From: Nonomuraea maritima
GTDB taxonomy: Bacteria; Actinomycetota; Actinomycetes; Streptosporangiales; Streptosporangiaceae
DNA length: 64,000 nucleotides
Direction of reading: 5' to 3'
Assembly: GCF_900100395.1 (NCBI RefSeq)
Contig: NZ_FNFB01000002.1
Span: 619,074 to 683,073, forward strand
Shown here: positions 1 through 8,757 of the stretch, piece after piece
How positions within the stretch are numbered: the stretch's first letter is position 1
Layout of the letters: each line of letters opens with the position of its first letter
Position numbers and translations under genes: made by a program
The notes under the pieces: generated by a model
Databases searched by the model: none
The model's input: only the letters and a program-made list of their open reading frames with translations
Told to the model about the DNA's origin: nothing

Positions 1-51
1 CGATTGCTGACGCGCGCGCACGAACTCATGGAACCCCTCGTAACGGTCCAT
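1..51 (-). CDS. SigE-family ECF sigma factor, N-terminal fragment (cut by window edge)
   Basis: Read on the minus strand from an ATG at 51, the first residues are MDRYEGFHEFVRARQQS, and the frame then runs off the left edge. This resembles the start of actinobacterial SigE-family (SigE50-type) sigma-70 factors, which begin with a GFxEFVxAR segment of region 2. A GGAG lies about 12 nt upstream of the ATG. Only 17 residues are visible, so the family call rests on the motif alone. The gene would lie downstream of mnmA on the same strand. Confidence 0.45.
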   Translation of the reverse strand, partial: MDRYEGFHEFVRARQQS

Positions 52-139
52 GTAGGAGAACAACTCCGCCGAGGGGCTCCAGGTTGGAATGCCGCAGACC
101 GTTTCTCACGGCCCACCGGCTCAGGGCCGGCGACCGCGC

Positions 140-1198
140 TCAGGCGGCGGAGACGATGGTGGCCGAGCCGATGACGGTGGTGCCGGAGTAGAGGACGGCG
201 GCCTGGCCCGCGGCGACTCCGGTGGCCGGGCGGCCGAGCTCGATCGTGAGGCCGTCGCCCGTCTCGTCGAACCGGCACGGGTAGACCTCGCCGTGCGCCC
301 GCAGCTGCACGGTCAGGTCGTCGCGCCCCGCGGGCCCGTTCCAGACGGGGGTGCCGCAGGTGATCGTGGTGACCTCGAGCGCCGAACGCGGGCCGACGGT
401 GACCGTGTTGGACACCGGCTCGATCGACAGCACGTAGCGCGGCCTGCCGTCGGGCGCCGGACGGTCGATGCGCAGCCCCTTGCGCTGGCCCACGGTGAAC
501 CCGTGGGCGCCCTGATGGCTGCCGACGACCTCGCCGCCCTGGTCGACGATGGGCCCCTCGGCCGCGCCGAGCCGCTGGGCGAGGAACCCGCGGGTGTCGC
601 CGTCGGCGATGAAGCAGATGTCGTGACTGTCGGGCTTGTCGGCCACGGTCAGACCGCGCCGCGCGGCCTCCTCGCGCACCTCGGCCTTGGTCGAGTCGCC
701 GAGCGGGAAGATCGCGTGGCTCAGCTGCTCGCGGGTGAGCACCCCGAGCACGTACGACTGGTCCTTGGCGGGATCGACGCTGCGCGACAGCACCCCGTCG
801 GACAGGCGGGCGTGGTGGCCGGTGGCGACCGCGTCGAAGCCCAGGGCGAGCGCCCGGTCGAGCACCGCGGCAAACTTGATCTTCTCGTTGCAGCGCAGGC
901 ACGGGTTGGGCGTGCGGCCCGCCGCGTACTCGGCCACGAAGTCTTCGATCACGTCGCGCTGGAAGCGCTCGGCCATGTCCCACACGTAGAAGGGGATGCC
1001 GATGACGTCGGCGGCCCGGCGCGCGTCACGGGAGTCTTCGATCGTGCAGCAGCCCCTGGCTCCCGTGCGGTGGGATTGGGGGTTGGCGGACAGGGCGAGA
1101 TGGACACCAGTGACGTCGTGACCGGCCTCGGCGATGCGGGCAGCGGCCACGGCAGAGTCGACGCCGCCCGACATGGCGGCAAGCACACGCAGTCCCAT
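140..1198 (-). CDS. mnmA: tRNA-specific 2-thiouridylase MnmA
   Basis: This 352-residue enzyme installs sulfur at the 2-position of the wobble uridine (U34) in tRNAs for Lys, Glu and Gln, using ATP and sulfur relayed from a cysteine desulfurase. The PP-loop [12 protein letters not shown] is at the N-terminus. The two catalytic cysteines lie in [12 protein letters not shown] and [11 protein letters not shown], and the tRNA-binding GQRKGL segment is present. The length is usual for the family. The frame stays open far upstream, but the start at 1198 ([12 protein letters not shown]) puts the PP-loop at its usual position. A TACGCT hexamer 9 nt upstream and no clear ribosome-binding site suggest a leaderless or nearly leaderless message. 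The likely sulfur donor is encoded upstream on the same strand at 2400-3563, separated by an oppositely oriented gene. Confidence 0.95.
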   Translation of the reverse strand: MGLRVLAAMSGGVDSAVAAARIAEAGHDVTGVHLALSANPQSHRTGARGCCTIEDSRDARRAADVIGIPFYVWDMAERFQRDVIEDFVAEYAAGRTPNPCLRCNEKIKFAAVLDRALALGFDAVATGHHARLSDGVLSRSVDPAKDQSYVLGVLTREQLSHAIFPLGDSTKAEVREEAARRGLTVADKPDSHDICFIADGDTRGFLAQRLGAAEGPIVDQGGEVVGSHQGAHGFTVGQRKGLRIDRPAPDGRPRYVLSIEPVSNTVTVGPRSALEVTTITCGTPVWNGPAGRDDLTVQLRAHGEVYPCRFDETGDGLTIELGRPATGVAAGQAAVLYSGTTVIGSATIVSAA

Positions 1199-1264
1199 GA
1201 CTGTTCCAGCGTACTGTCCGGGCGGGAGTGCACGACCATGGCCCGGGTCTGGAAGTATGCGTCC

Positions 1265-2314
1265 ATGCGACTGTTCGGGCGCAAGAACGCAGACCAAGAG
1301 GCGCGCCGCGCCGGCGAGGCCGTCGCCGGTTTCTGGGCGTGGTGGCACGAGACCAGGGCGCGGCTCGACGGGCTCATGGCGGCCGGTGACGACAAGGGCC
1401 TTCAGGAGGTGCTCGGGCCGGCGGTCGCGGCGATCCACCCTGATCTGGTCTGGGACGTGGTGCCCGGCGGCGAGGCCGCGCACGCCCTCGTGGTGACCGC
1501 GGCGGGCGACGCCGAGCTGCGTCCGCTCGCCCACCGCTGGGCCGCGGCGGCGCCGCCGTCCGACCTGCTGTGGGAGTTCCACCCGTCGCGGCGGGCCAGC
1601 CCGCGGGCGCTGGAGCTGACGCTCCCGGTCGACGGGTACGACATAGCGCTCGGCGCGTTCAAGCTGGGCCTGCGGATGCCGCCGAACCAGCCTCGGGTCG
1701 ACGTGACCGCCTACCACCCGCTGTTCGGCGAGCTCGAGGCCGACACCCGCATGGACGCCACGCTGCTGGCCCTCGACCACCTGCTCGGCGAGGACGACGT
1801 GGCGCGGTGGGTGGGCGAGATCACGCCGGCCACGTTCGAGCCGATCGACGCCGTGGCCGCCGCCCACCTGCCGGCCGTGGTCGCCGACGTCGCCTCGGGC
1901 TACGCCGACGACGACTGGGTGCGACTGGAGGGCCGTACCGGAAGCGGGGCCGCGCTGGCGGCGGTGGCCCGCCACCCGCTGCGGCCGGTCGACCGCCCGC
2001 TGCTCGACCAGCACGTCGCCGTAACCCTCCCGTACCGGCACCGCGACGGCGACGGGCTGCCCGCCGACGCCTCGCTGGCTGCGCTGCGCGACGTCGAGGA
2101 GCGCGTGACGGCCCTGCTCGACGCGCGCCCCGACGCGGCGCTCACGGTGCAGCTCAGCGCGGAGGGGCAGAGCGTCCTCCACGTGTACGCCGACTCCACG
2201 GGTGACGCCGCGGACCGGGTCAAGGAGCTGGTCGCGGGCTGGCCGGAGGGCCGGGCCCGGGTGGACGTGACGGCCGACCCCGCCTGGACGGCGATCGCAC
2301 CGTTCCTCACCTGA
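1265..2314 (+). CDS. conserved-looking hypothetical protein
   Basis: I do not recognise this 349-residue protein. It is soluble, with no signal peptide or membrane segment. The N-terminal part (about 1-140) contains tryptophan-rich stretches ([21 protein letters not shown], shortened here; [22 protein letters not shown]). The C-terminal half looks like a second alpha/beta domain ending in a charged segment. The frame has strong actinobacterial third-position bias. I chose the start [11 protein letters not shown] because GGAAG lies about 10 nt upstream; an ATG at 1238 is the alternative. The gene diverges from mnmA with 66 nt between starts and converges on the cysteine desulfurase, so it separates two genes that often sit together. 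The DUF695-like domain class is a weak alternative description. Confidence 0.7.
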   Translation: MRLFGRKNADQEARRAGEAVAGFWAWWHETRARLDGLMAAGDDKGLQEVLGPAVAAIHPDLVWDVVPGGEAAHALVVTAAGDAELRPLAHRWAAAAPPSDLLWEFHPSRRASPRALELTLPVDGYDIALGAFKLGLRMPPNQPRVDVTAYHPLFGELEADTRMDATLLALDHLLGEDDVARWVGEITPATFEPIDAVAAAHLPAVVADVASGYADDDWVRLEGRTGSGAALAAVARHPLRPVDRPLLDQHVAVTLPYRHRDGDGLPADASLAALRDVEERVTALLDARPDAALTVQLSAEGQSVLHVYADSTGDAADRVKELVAGWPEGRARVDVTADPAWTAIAPFLT

Positions 2315-2342
2315 CGCGCCGCCCGACCTGACGCGCCGCCCG
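2309..2342 (+). repeat. 17-bp perfect tandem duplication spanning a stop codon
   Basis: The unit acctgacgcgccgcccg occurs twice head to tail (2309-2325 and 2326-2342). The first copy contains the TGA stop of the upstream gene and the second repeats it. A decayed third copy may follow up to about 2365. Confidence 0.8.
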
Positions 2343-2399
2343 GCTCAGCACGCCGCCTGGCTCAGAGCCAGAGCCGCCTCGCCCGAGAGGCCGCCCCCG

Positions 2400-3563
2400 T
2401 CAGCCGAGGCCGGCGCGGCGGGCGCGCTCGACGGCGGCGGGCAGCACCTCGATGAGCCGGTCGACGTCGTCGGACGTCGAGGTGTGGCCGAGCGAGAACC
2501 GCAGCGAGCCCCGCGCGGCGGCCGCGTCGGCCCCCATGGCGAGCAGCACGTGCGACGGCTGCGCCACGCCTGCGGAGCACGCGGACCCGGTCGAGCACTC
2601 GACGCCCTTGGCGTCGAGCAGCATGAGCAGCGCGTCGCCCTCGCAGCCGGGGAACGAGAAGTGGACGTTGCCTGGCAGGCGGTCGACGGGGTCGCCGTTG
2701 AGCACCACGCCGGGCACCGCCTCGCGGACGCGCCGGATGAGGTCGTCGCGCAGCGCGCCGAGGCGGCGGGCCGTGGCCTCCTGCTCCTTCACCGCGGTGG
2801 CGACGGCGGCCGCCAGCCCCGCGATGGCGGGGGCGTCGAGGGTGCCGGAGCGCACGTCGCGCTCCTGGCCGCCGCCGTGCAGCACGGGGATCGGCGTCAC
2901 GCCTCTGGCCAGCAGCAACGCGCCGACGCCGATCGGACCGCCGACCTTGTGACCGGTGAGGGTGAGCGCGTCGGCCCCCGACCCGGTGAACGACACGGGC
3001 ACCTGCCCGACCGCCTGGACGGCGTCGGTGTGGAACGGGATGCCGTGGTCGTGGGCGATGGCGGCCAGCACGTGGATCGGCTGGACGGTGCCGACCTCGT
3101 TGTTGGCCCACATGATGCTGACCAGGGCGACGTCGTCGGGGTCGCGCTCGATGGCGGCGCGCAGCGTCTCGGGGTGGACGCGGCCGTGCTCGTCGACCTC
3201 CAGCAGCTCGACGTGGGCGTCCTGGGCGTCGCCCAGCCAGTGGGCCGGGTCGAGGACGGCGTGGTGCTCGACCGCGCTGACCAGCACGCGCCTGCGCGGC
3301 CTGCGCGACCAGTAGAAGCCCTTGACGGCGAGGTTGTCGGCCTCGGTGCCGCCCGAGGTGAACACGACCTCGCTGGGTCGCGCGCCGAGCGCGTCGGCGA
3401 TGGTCTCGCGGGACTCCTCGACGACCCTGCGCACCCGGCGACCCGTGGCGTGCAGGGAGGAAGCATTTCCGGGGCGTTTGAGTTGCTCCGTCATGGCCTC
3501 GATTGCTTCGGGGAGCATCGGCGTCGTCGCCGCATGGTCAAGGTAGGCCGACGGTATGGTCAC
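2400..3563 (-). CDS. cysteine desulfurase (NifS/IscS family)
   Basis: This PLP enzyme of about 386 residues removes sulfur from cysteine as an enzyme-bound persulfide. It probably feeds tRNA thiolation by MnmA and possibly Fe-S assembly. The conserved N-terminal YLDHAATTP is present, with the PLP-contacting His in [10 protein letters not shown], the Schiff-base Lys in LTGHKVGGP, and the catalytic Cys loop [11 protein letters not shown] near residue 325. The C-terminus is complete. The start is odd: the only standard start before YLDHAATTP is a GTG at 3563 that sits inside a perfect Shine-Dalgarno sequence (GAGGAGGTGACC). An ATA codon at 3557 lies 5 nt after that sequence, where a start codon would be expected. 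The next ATG would delete the conserved N-terminus. The gene diverges from a TetR gene across a short operator region. Confidence 0.92.
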   Translation of the reverse strand: MTIPSAYLDHAATTPMLPEAIEAMTEQLKRPGNASSLHATGRRVRRVVEESRETIADALGARPSEVVFTSGGTEADNLAVKGFYWSRRPRRRVLVSAVEHHAVLDPAHWLGDAQDAHVELLEVDEHGRVHPETLRAAIERDPDDVALVSIMWANNEVGTVQPIHVLAAIAHDHGIPFHTDAVQAVGQVPVSFTGSGADALTLTGHKVGGPIGVGALLLARGVTPIPVLHGGGQERDVRSGTLDAPAIAGLAAAVATAVKEQEATARRLGALRDDLIRRVREAVPGVVLNGDPVDRLPGNVHFSFPGCEGDALLMLLDAKGVECSTGSACSAGVAQPSHVLLAMGADAAAARGSLRFSLGHTSTSDDVDRLIEVLPAAVERARRAGLG

Positions 3564-3586
3564 CTCCTCAGCGTATCTCGGTTGCA

Positions 3587-3610
3587 ACTGTACCGGCCGG
3601 ACGGTACAGT
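3587..3610. promoter_or_regulatory. TetR-type operator, perfect inverted repeat
   Basis: Two perfect 9-bp arms, ACTGTACCG and CGGTACAGT, flank the 6-bp spacer GCCGGA. The dyad lies between the cysteine desulfurase and TetR starts, 8 nt before the TetR ATG, which is the usual place for an autoregulatory TetR operator. It could also repress the divergent desulfurase gene. That the adjacent TetR protein binds here is an inference from position and symmetry. Confidence 0.75.
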
Positions 3611-3617
3611 ACGGGGC

Positions 3618-4118
3618 ATGCGAAGGGATGAGCTGTTGGACGCGGCGGAGCAGATCCTCTGCGACCAGGGCTCGTCCGCACTGACCCTGGCCGCGGTGGC
3701 CGACCGCGCCGGGGTGAGCAAGGGTGGTCTGCTCTACCACTACGCATCCAAGGAAGCCCTGATCAAGGGCATGGTGGAGCGCCTGATCGACGACTTCGAC
3801 GAACTGATCGCCGCCCAGCCGGACGCGACGTACACCGAGCGTTATCTCCAGGCCACCATGGCCGCGGTCAAGTCGGGCCGCCTGCGCCGCTGGGCGGTGG
3901 TGACGGGCGCCTCGGGCAACATCTACCTGCTCACGCCGCTGCGCGAGGCGATGTCCCGCTGGCACCGCGAGGGGCTGGCCGACGAGCCCGACCCGGTGGC
4001 GTCCCAGATCGTCCGGCTCGCCTGTGAGGGCCTGTGGGACGTGGCCAGCCACGACCCCGAGCTCAACACAGAAGAGGACCTCCAGGCCCTGGAGCTCCGG
4101 CTGAAAGCCCTGCTCTGA
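3618..4118 (+). CDS. TetR/AcrR family transcriptional regulator
   Basis: This is a 166-residue one-component repressor, short for the family. The N-terminal helix-turn-helix lies at about 5-50 ([38 protein letters not shown]). The ligand-binding part has TetR_C-type features with an aromatic/methionine-rich centre. The start at 3618 lies directly after the 24-bp dyad at 3587-3610, suggesting autorepression. The next gene on the same strand is an MFS exporter, a classic TetR-pump pairing. A hairpin at 4124-4144 ends this gene, so the pump probably has its own promoter with its own dyads. The inducing ligand cannot be predicted. Confidence 0.9.
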   Translation: MRRDELLDAAEQILCDQGSSALTLAAVADRAGVSKGGLLYHYASKEALIKGMVERLIDDFDELIAAQPDATYTERYLQATMAAVKSGRLRRWAVVTGASGNIYLLTPLREAMSRWHREGLADEPDPVASQIVRLACEGLWDVASHDPELNTEEDLQALELRLKALL

Positions 4119-4123
4119 TCCTC

Positions 4124-4144
4124 GCGCTCCCGATCCGGGAGCGC
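4124..4144 (+). terminator. hairpin after the TetR gene
   Basis: A perfect 9-bp stem GCGCTCCCG/CGGGAGCGC with an ATC loop starts 5 nt after the TetR stop. There is no T-tract, which is common in actinomycete terminators. Confidence 0.6.
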
Positions 4145-4215
4145 CTGCCCCTCCCCCCTCCCCACCCCCCGCTGATGGCTGCGGCCCTCAGCCCACCGTG
4201 CTCCGGCACGGCACA

Positions 4216-4250
4216 CCGGCATGTCCGCATGCCGGAACACCACATGTTCC
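4216..4250. promoter_or_regulatory. two abutting dyads upstream of the MFS gene
   Basis: CCGGCATG-TCCG-CATGCCGG (4216-4235) is a perfect 8-bp inverted repeat. It overlaps GGAACA-CCACA-TGTTCC (4234-4250), a perfect 6-bp inverted repeat. Both lie 26-60 nt before the exporter ATG. They are good operator candidates, but neither resembles the dyad at 3587-3610, so a different regulator may act here. Confidence 0.5.
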
Positions 4251-4275
4251 ATGCGCTAGTTGTGAGGTGGCCTTT

Positions 4276-5466
4276 ATGACCCGCGAGCTGAGGAGCGCCC
4301 GTCACGGGGCGGTCCTCACCTTCGTCCTGTCCGGCTTGATGGTGGGGACGATGACCGTCCGCATCCCGGCCCTGACCGACAAACTCGGCCTGTCCGAGGC
4401 CACGGTCGGGACTCTGCTGCTGGTGTGGGGCCTCGGCGCCCTGGTGACCATGCAGTCCATGCGCCGGATCATGGCCCGCGTGGGGAGCAGGGCGGTCTTG
4501 CGGGTGGGTGGTCCGCTGACGGCGCTCGGTCTGATCGCCGCGGCCTTCGCCCCCAACCTGCCGGCCCTGCTCGGAGCCGTGGTCTTCTTCGGGATGGCCT
4601 TCGGCACGGTGGACGTCGCCATGAACGCGCAGGGCTCCGTCGTCGAGCAGGCGTACGGACGTCCGCTCATGAACGGCATGCACGCCGGGTGGTGCGTGGG
4701 CGCGATCTCGGCGGGCGTCGTGGGCAGCCTGTCGATCGCCGCCGGGCTGTCGTTCACCGCGAACGCCGCGCTGGTCGGCGTGGTCGCGCTACCCGTCATG
4801 GCGGTGCTGGGCCGTACGTACCTGCCCGAGCCGCCCGCGGTGGAGAGCGGCACGACGTCGGGACGGCGCCTGCCGCCGATCGTCTACCTGCTCGGCGCGA
4901 TCATGTTCTTCGCGTTCATGGTCGAGGGCGTCGTCGCCGACTGGAACGGTCTCTACCTGCGCAACGAGCTCGGCGCCCCCGAGGCGATGGCGGCACTCGG
5001 CTACCCGGTGTTCGAGGTCGGCATGCTCCTCGCCCGCCTCACCGGTGACCGGCTGCGGTCCAGGTACGGGGTGCGCGGCATGCTGAGCGTCTCGGGCCTC
5101 GCCACCGCGGGCTTCTTCGGGACCGTGCTGCTGGCGCCCTCGGCGCTGGTCGCGGTGGGGGCGATGTTCTTCGTCGGCCTCGGCGTGGCGACGATCGCGC
5201 CCCTGACGCTGTCGCTGGCGGGCACCGCCACCGACACCCCCGGCCCGGCGATCGCCCAGGCCGGCGCCATGGGGTACGCCGGGCTGCTGCTCGGCCCCGT
5301 GGCGATCGGGTTCCTGTCGGACGCCGCCGGGCTGCGTACGGCGCTGAGCATCGGCGTCGTCCTGGGCGTGCTGATCGCGCTGGCCGCCCGACTGCTGCCG
5401 CGACGGGAACCGGCCGGGGTCACCGCTCCCCTGCCCGTGCAGGAGTCGGTGGAAGCAGCCGCCTGA
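4276..5466 (+). CDS. MFS transporter, YbjJ-like
   Basis: This is a 396-residue polytopic membrane protein with about 12 predicted hydrophobic segments in two halves. The segment MAFGTVDVAMNAQGSVVEQ (about 110-130) is typical of the YbjJ/YfkF branch of the major facilitator superfamily, distantly related to FucP sugar transporters. The start at 4276 follows a GAGGTGG ribosome-binding site. The substrate is unknown. The preceding TetR gene and the overlapping dyads upstream suggest inducible export. A strong hairpin follows at 5473-5500. Confidence 0.88.
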   Translation: MTRELRSARHGAVLTFVLSGLMVGTMTVRIPALTDKLGLSEATVGTLLLVWGLGALVTMQSMRRIMARVGSRAVLRVGGPLTALGLIAAAFAPNLPALLGAVVFFGMAFGTVDVAMNAQGSVVEQAYGRPLMNGMHAGWCVGAISAGVVGSLSIAAGLSFTANAALVGVVALPVMAVLGRTYLPEPPAVESGTTSGRRLPPIVYLLGAIMFFAFMVEGVVADWNGLYLRNELGAPEAMAALGYPVFEVGMLLARLTGDRLRSRYGVRGMLSVSGLATAGFFGTVLLAPSALVAVGAMFFVGLGVATIAPLTLSLAGTATDTPGPAIAQAGAMGYAGLLLGPVAIGFLSDAAGLRTALSIGVVLGVLIALAARLLPRREPAGVTAPLPVQESVEAAA

Positions 5467-5472
5467 ACGAAG

Positions 5473-5500
5473 AAGCGGCGCCGCGGGTGCGGCGCCGCTT
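5473..5500 (+). terminator. strong intrinsic terminator, probably bidirectional
   Basis: A perfect 12-bp stem AAGCGGCGCCGC/GCGGCGCCGCTT has a GGGT loop and is followed by TCTCG. It lies between the convergent MFS and etfA genes and could serve both. Confidence 0.85.
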
Positions 5501-5524
5501 TCTCGTCGTGCGAGGACGGAAGCG

Positions 5525-6478
5525 CTACTTACGCTTCTTGATCTCGTCGGTGAGCTGCGGGACGACCTGGTGGAGGTCGCCCACCACGCCGTAGTCGGCC
5601 AGCTCGAAGATCGGCGCCTCGGGGTCCTTGTTGATCGCCACGATGGTCTTCGCGGTCTGCATGCCGGCCCGGTGCTGGATGGCCCCGGAGATGCCGGCCG
5701 CGATGTAGAGCTGCGGCGAGACGGTCTTGCCTGTCTGGCCCACCTGGAACTGGTGGGGGTACCAGCCCGCGTCCGTGGCGGCGCGGGAGGCGCCCACTGC
5801 GGCGCCCAGCGAGTCGGCCAGCTCCTCGATGACCGAGAAGTTCTCGGCCGAGCCGACACCGCGTCCGCCGGAGACGACGATCGCCGCCTCGGTCAGCTCG
5901 GGGCGGGCGCCCTTCTCCTGCTTGACCCGCTCGACCACGCGCGCGGCCCTGGCGGAGTCGGACAGCGCGACCGTGACCTCTTCCTCGACGCCGGCGCCCG
6001 CGGCCGCCACCGGGGCGGTCGAGTTGGGACGGACGGCGACGATCGGCGTGCCCCTGCGCACCTTGGCGCGCACGTTGACGCCGCCGCCGAAGATGGACTG
6101 GTCGGCCACGAAGCCCTCGCCGAGACCGACGGCGTCGGTGATGACGCCTGAGTCGGTCTTGACGGCCAGGCGGCCCGCGACCTCCTTGCCCTCGGCCGTG
6201 GCGGCCACCAGCACGGCGGCCGGCGACGCGGCGGCGACGAGCTGGGCGAGCAGCTCGGCCTTGGGCGCGACCACGTGGTCGACGAGGTCGGCGGAGCCGG
6301 CGACGTAGATCTTGTCAGCGCCGTACTCGGCCAGGCGGGCCTTGGCCTCGGCGGTGATGCCGGGGCCGGCCCAGACGGCGGCGGGGCTGCCGAGGGTGCG
6401 GGCCAGGGTCAGCAGCTCGAGCGTGACCTTCTTGACCTCGCCTTCGGCGTGCTCGACGAGAACGAGAATCTCCGACAT
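5525..6478 (-). CDS. etfA: electron transfer flavoprotein alpha subunit
   Basis: This 317-residue FAD-binding subunit of ETF carries electrons from acyl-CoA dehydrogenases to the quinone pool. The N-terminal domain is followed by the FAD-binding C-terminal domain, with [34 protein letters not shown] (shortened), [20 protein letters not shown] and the terminal [14 protein letters not shown] chose the ATG at 6478 because GGGGG lies 8 nt upstream; a GTG at 6484 is possible. It follows etfB by 17 nt in one operon. The acyl-CoA dehydrogenases at 57.7-59.8 kb are plausible electron donors. Confidence 0.96.
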   Translation of the reverse strand: MSEILVLVEHAEGEVKKVTLELLTLARTLGSPAAVWAGPGITAEAKARLAEYGADKIYVAGSADLVDHVVAPKAELLAQLVAAASPAAVLVAATAEGKEVAGRLAVKTDSGVITDAVGLGEGFVADQSIFGGGVNVRAKVRRGTPIVAVRPNSTAPVAAAGAGVEEEVTVALSDSARAARVVERVKQEKGARPELTEAAIVVSGGRGVGSAENFSVIEELADSLGAAVGASRAATDAGWYPHQFQVGQTGKTVSPQLYIAAGISGAIQHRAGMQTAKTIVAINKDPEAPIFELADYGVVGDLHQVVPQLTDEIKKRK

Positions 6479-6495
6479 GTTCACAACCCCCGTTC

Positions 6496-7275
6496 TCAGA
6501 TGAACTTCTTGGACGCCAGGAAGTCGGCGGCGTTCACGCCGCCGTCGCCCTCGTCCTTGACGACGGTGCCGGCCGCGCGCGGCGGGGCGGCGGCGAAGTC
6601 CACCACCTCGGACCAGGCCGCACCGAGACCCACCTGGGCGGGGTCGATGGCGGCGTCGCCGATGGCGAGCGTCTGGACCGGCTTCTTCTTGGCGGCCATG
6701 ATGCCCTTGAACGACGGGTAGCGCGGGTCGTTGATCTTCTCGACCACGGAGACGACGGCCGGCAGCGAGGCCTCGACCCGGTCGAAGCCGTAGTCGGTGA
6801 CGCGCTGGATCGTGATGCCCGAGCCGTCGACCTCGACCTTGTTGGCGAGCGTGAGCTGCGGCGCGCCGAGGCGCTCGGCGAGCATCGCGGCCAGCACGCC
6901 CGTGCGCGCGTCGGTCGACTCGGAGCCCAGGATGACGAGGTCGAAGCCGATCTGCTTCAGCACCTGGGCCATCGCGTACGAGGTGGACAGCGCGTCGGAG
7001 CCGTGCAGCGCGTCGTCGCTGAGGTGGACGGCCTTGTCGGCGCCCATGGCGAGCGCCTTGCGGATGGTCTCGGTGGCCTTGGCCGGGCCCATGGTGAGGA
7101 CGGTCACCTCACCGCCGTGGGCCTCCTTGAGCTTCAGGGCCTCCTCGACGGCGTACTCGTCGAGCTCGTTGACCACGCCGTCGGCGGCGTCGCGGTCGAG
7201 CGTGTTGTCGTCGGACCGGAGCTTGCGCTCGGTGGACGTGTCAGGGACCTGCTTCACGCAGACGACGATGTTCAT
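6496..7275 (-). CDS. etfB: electron transfer flavoprotein beta subunit
   Basis: This 259-residue partner of EtfA binds AMP and docks to dehydrogenases. It begins MNIVVCVKQVPDTSTERKL, typical of the family, and carries NELDEYAVEEALKLKE, VLTMGPAKATETIRKALAMG and the signature VILGSESTDARTGVLAAMLAE. The recognition-loop region follows in the middle. The length is standard. The first gene of the etfBA operon, it has AGGAGG about 13 nt upstream. Its leader contains a 12-bp palindrome at 7408-7419. Confidence 0.96.
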   Translation of the reverse strand: MNIVVCVKQVPDTSTERKLRSDDNTLDRDAADGVVNELDEYAVEEALKLKEAHGGEVTVLTMGPAKATETIRKALAMGADKAVHLSDDALHGSDALSTSYAMAQVLKQIGFDLVILGSESTDARTGVLAAMLAERLGAPQLTLANKVEVDGSGITIQRVTDYGFDRVEASLPAVVSVVEKINDPRYPSFKGIMAAKKKPVQTLAIGDAAIDPAQVGLGAAWSEVVDFAAAPPRAAGTVVKDEGDGGVNAADFLASKKFI

Positions 7276-7407
7276 GGCCGGTGGCCGACCTCCTGTAGTT
7301 CACGTGCGCCGGCCGCGGGTGCGGTCGGCGCCGAATGCGTCTTCCAAGACTGTCAGGTGCCCGGCCGGACATCTGACAGCGGGTCTGCCGTCGTTACGCA
7401 GTTATGT

Positions 7408-7419
7408 TACCCGTGGGTA
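7408..7419. promoter_or_regulatory. palindrome TACCCGTGGGTA upstream of etfBA
   Basis: The 12-bp TACCC-GT-GGGTA palindrome lies 133-144 bp before the etfB start in an otherwise gene-free leader of about 220 bp. Short palindromes like this are typical binding sites for TetR-family regulators of fatty acid oxidation genes. I do not know its regulator. Confidence 0.4.
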
Positions 7420-7459
7420 GCTTTCGCGCAAACCGGGCGGCTCGCTCTCCCCCTCACCA

Positions 7460-7478
7460 TACCGAACTTTATTCGGTA
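7460..7478. terminator. inverted repeat between kinase stop and etfB leader
   Basis: TACCGAA-CTTTA-TTCGGTA has perfect 7-bp arms. It lies 20-40 nt beyond the stop of the minus-strand kinase gene, so it may terminate that transcript. It could instead be an operator for the etfBA leader. Confidence 0.4.
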
Positions 7479-7498
7479 CGTCCGGAGCGGGTCGTCCG

Positions 7499-8722
7499 CT
7501 ACGCCGACAGCAGGAACACGATCCCTACCACCAGCGCCGTACCCGCGAACAACGCGAGCGCCGGGGTGCTGAACCAGGCCGCCAGCCCGAAGCACAGCCC
7601 CACCGTGCCCGTCACGGAGACCAGGTCGGCGATCATACGGCCGCGCCGGAACCGGCCGCGCGAGAACAGCGCCACCCCCGCGTCGCAGACCACCGCCAGC
7701 GCGTACGCCGCCAGCAGGAACAGCGACACCTCGGGCAGGAGCTCGCGGGCCGCGGCGGCGAGCAGCGCGACGAACAGCCCCGAACCGATCAGCCAGCGCC
7801 GCCGGACCCGCTCACGGTGCCTGGCCCTGGACTCCTCAACCGTACGGCGGCGCGGATCGTCTCCCGGACGCCACTCGCGGGTGGCCAGCTCGTCGGCGGC
7901 CGAGCGCGGACGCGCCGCCCGGACGACCGGCTCGGGATCGTGCCGCACGCGCGAGACGGGCGCGACGTCGAGATCGGCGCAGACGCGGGCGGCCGTAGGC
8001 CGTGCGGCCGGATCGACGGACAGGCACGCGCGTAACAGCGGCATCAGCCACTCGGGCGCGCCCTCCAGGTCGGGCGGGTGGTGGACGACCCGGTAGGCGA
8101 CCGCCGAGGCGGGACCCCGCCCGTACGGCTGCCGTCCGGTCGCGGCGTAGGCCAGCGTCGCCCCGAACGAGAACACGTCGGCCTCCATGCCCGCGGGCCT
8201 GCCCTCCAGGATCTCGGGCGCGAGGTAGCCGGGCGTGCCCACCACCGCGCCGGAGGCCGTGACCGACAGCGTGTCGAGCGCGCTCGCGATGCCGAAGTCG
8301 ATGACGACGGGCTCGCCCTCGGTCATCATCACGTTGGCCGGTTTGAGGTCGCGGTGGACGACGCCCGCCTCGTGCATGGCGTACAGCGCGTCGGCCAGGC
8401 CCACCGCCAGCCGCCGCAGGTCGGCCACCGGCACCGGGACCGCGCTCAGCGGACGGCCCTGCACGTAACGGGTGACGAGGTAGGGGCGGTCGCCCTCCAG
8501 CGAGGCGTCGAGCACCTCGGCGACGTGCGGCCCGCCGACCCTGCGCATGGTCTCAACCTCGCGGGCCAGCCGGGCCAGCGCCCCGCCGTCGGCGGCGACG
8601 TGCGGGTGGAGCACCTTGACCGCGACCGTGCGTCCCTCGGGGTCGAGCGCGAGGTGCACCTCGCCGAAGCCGCCGGCGCCGAGCCGGGAGAGCAGCTCGT
8701 ACGGGCCGAGGTGATCGCTCAT
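7499..8722 (-). CDS. membrane Ser/Thr protein kinase (kinase 1 of 3)
   Basis: This is a 407-residue PknB-type kinase. The catalytic domain spans about 1-260: glycine loop GAGGFGEV, lysine in VAVKVL, catalytic HRDLKPAN, DFGIA, and the activation segment TPGYLAPE. A basic linker follows (RRRTVEESRARHRERVRRR), then about four short hydrophobic segments to the C-terminus (WLIGSGLFVALLAAAA, VSLFLLAAYALAVVCDAG, and further). There are no PASTA domains. The last of three kinase genes in a row on the minus strand, it lies 35 nt after kinase 2. GAGAAGAGG precedes the start. Targets are unknown. Confidence 0.93.
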   Translation of the reverse strand: MSDHLGPYELLSRLGAGGFGEVHLALDPEGRTVAVKVLHPHVAADGGALARLAREVETMRRVGGPHVAEVLDASLEGDRPYLVTRYVQGRPLSAVPVPVADLRRLAVGLADALYAMHEAGVVHRDLKPANVMMTEGEPVVIDFGIASALDTLSVTASGAVVGTPGYLAPEILEGRPAGMEADVFSFGATLAYAATGRQPYGRGPASAVAYRVVHHPPDLEGAPEWLMPLLRACLSVDPAARPTAARVCADLDVAPVSRVRHDPEPVVRAARPRSAADELATREWRPGDDPRRRTVEESRARHRERVRRRWLIGSGLFVALLAAAARELLPEVSLFLLAAYALAVVCDAGVALFSRGRFRRGRMIADLVSVTGTVGLCFGLAAWFSTPALALFAGTALVVGIVFLLSA

Positions 8723-8757
8723 ATCCTCTTCTCACCCCCGGGGTTACGACGGGACAC

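Noticed and set aside
3564..4052. N-terminal extension of the cysteine desulfurase frame
   Set aside because: The frame is open into the TetR gene region, but the family N-terminus YLDHAATTP begins at about 3550. The extension is antisense to TetR and crosses its operator.
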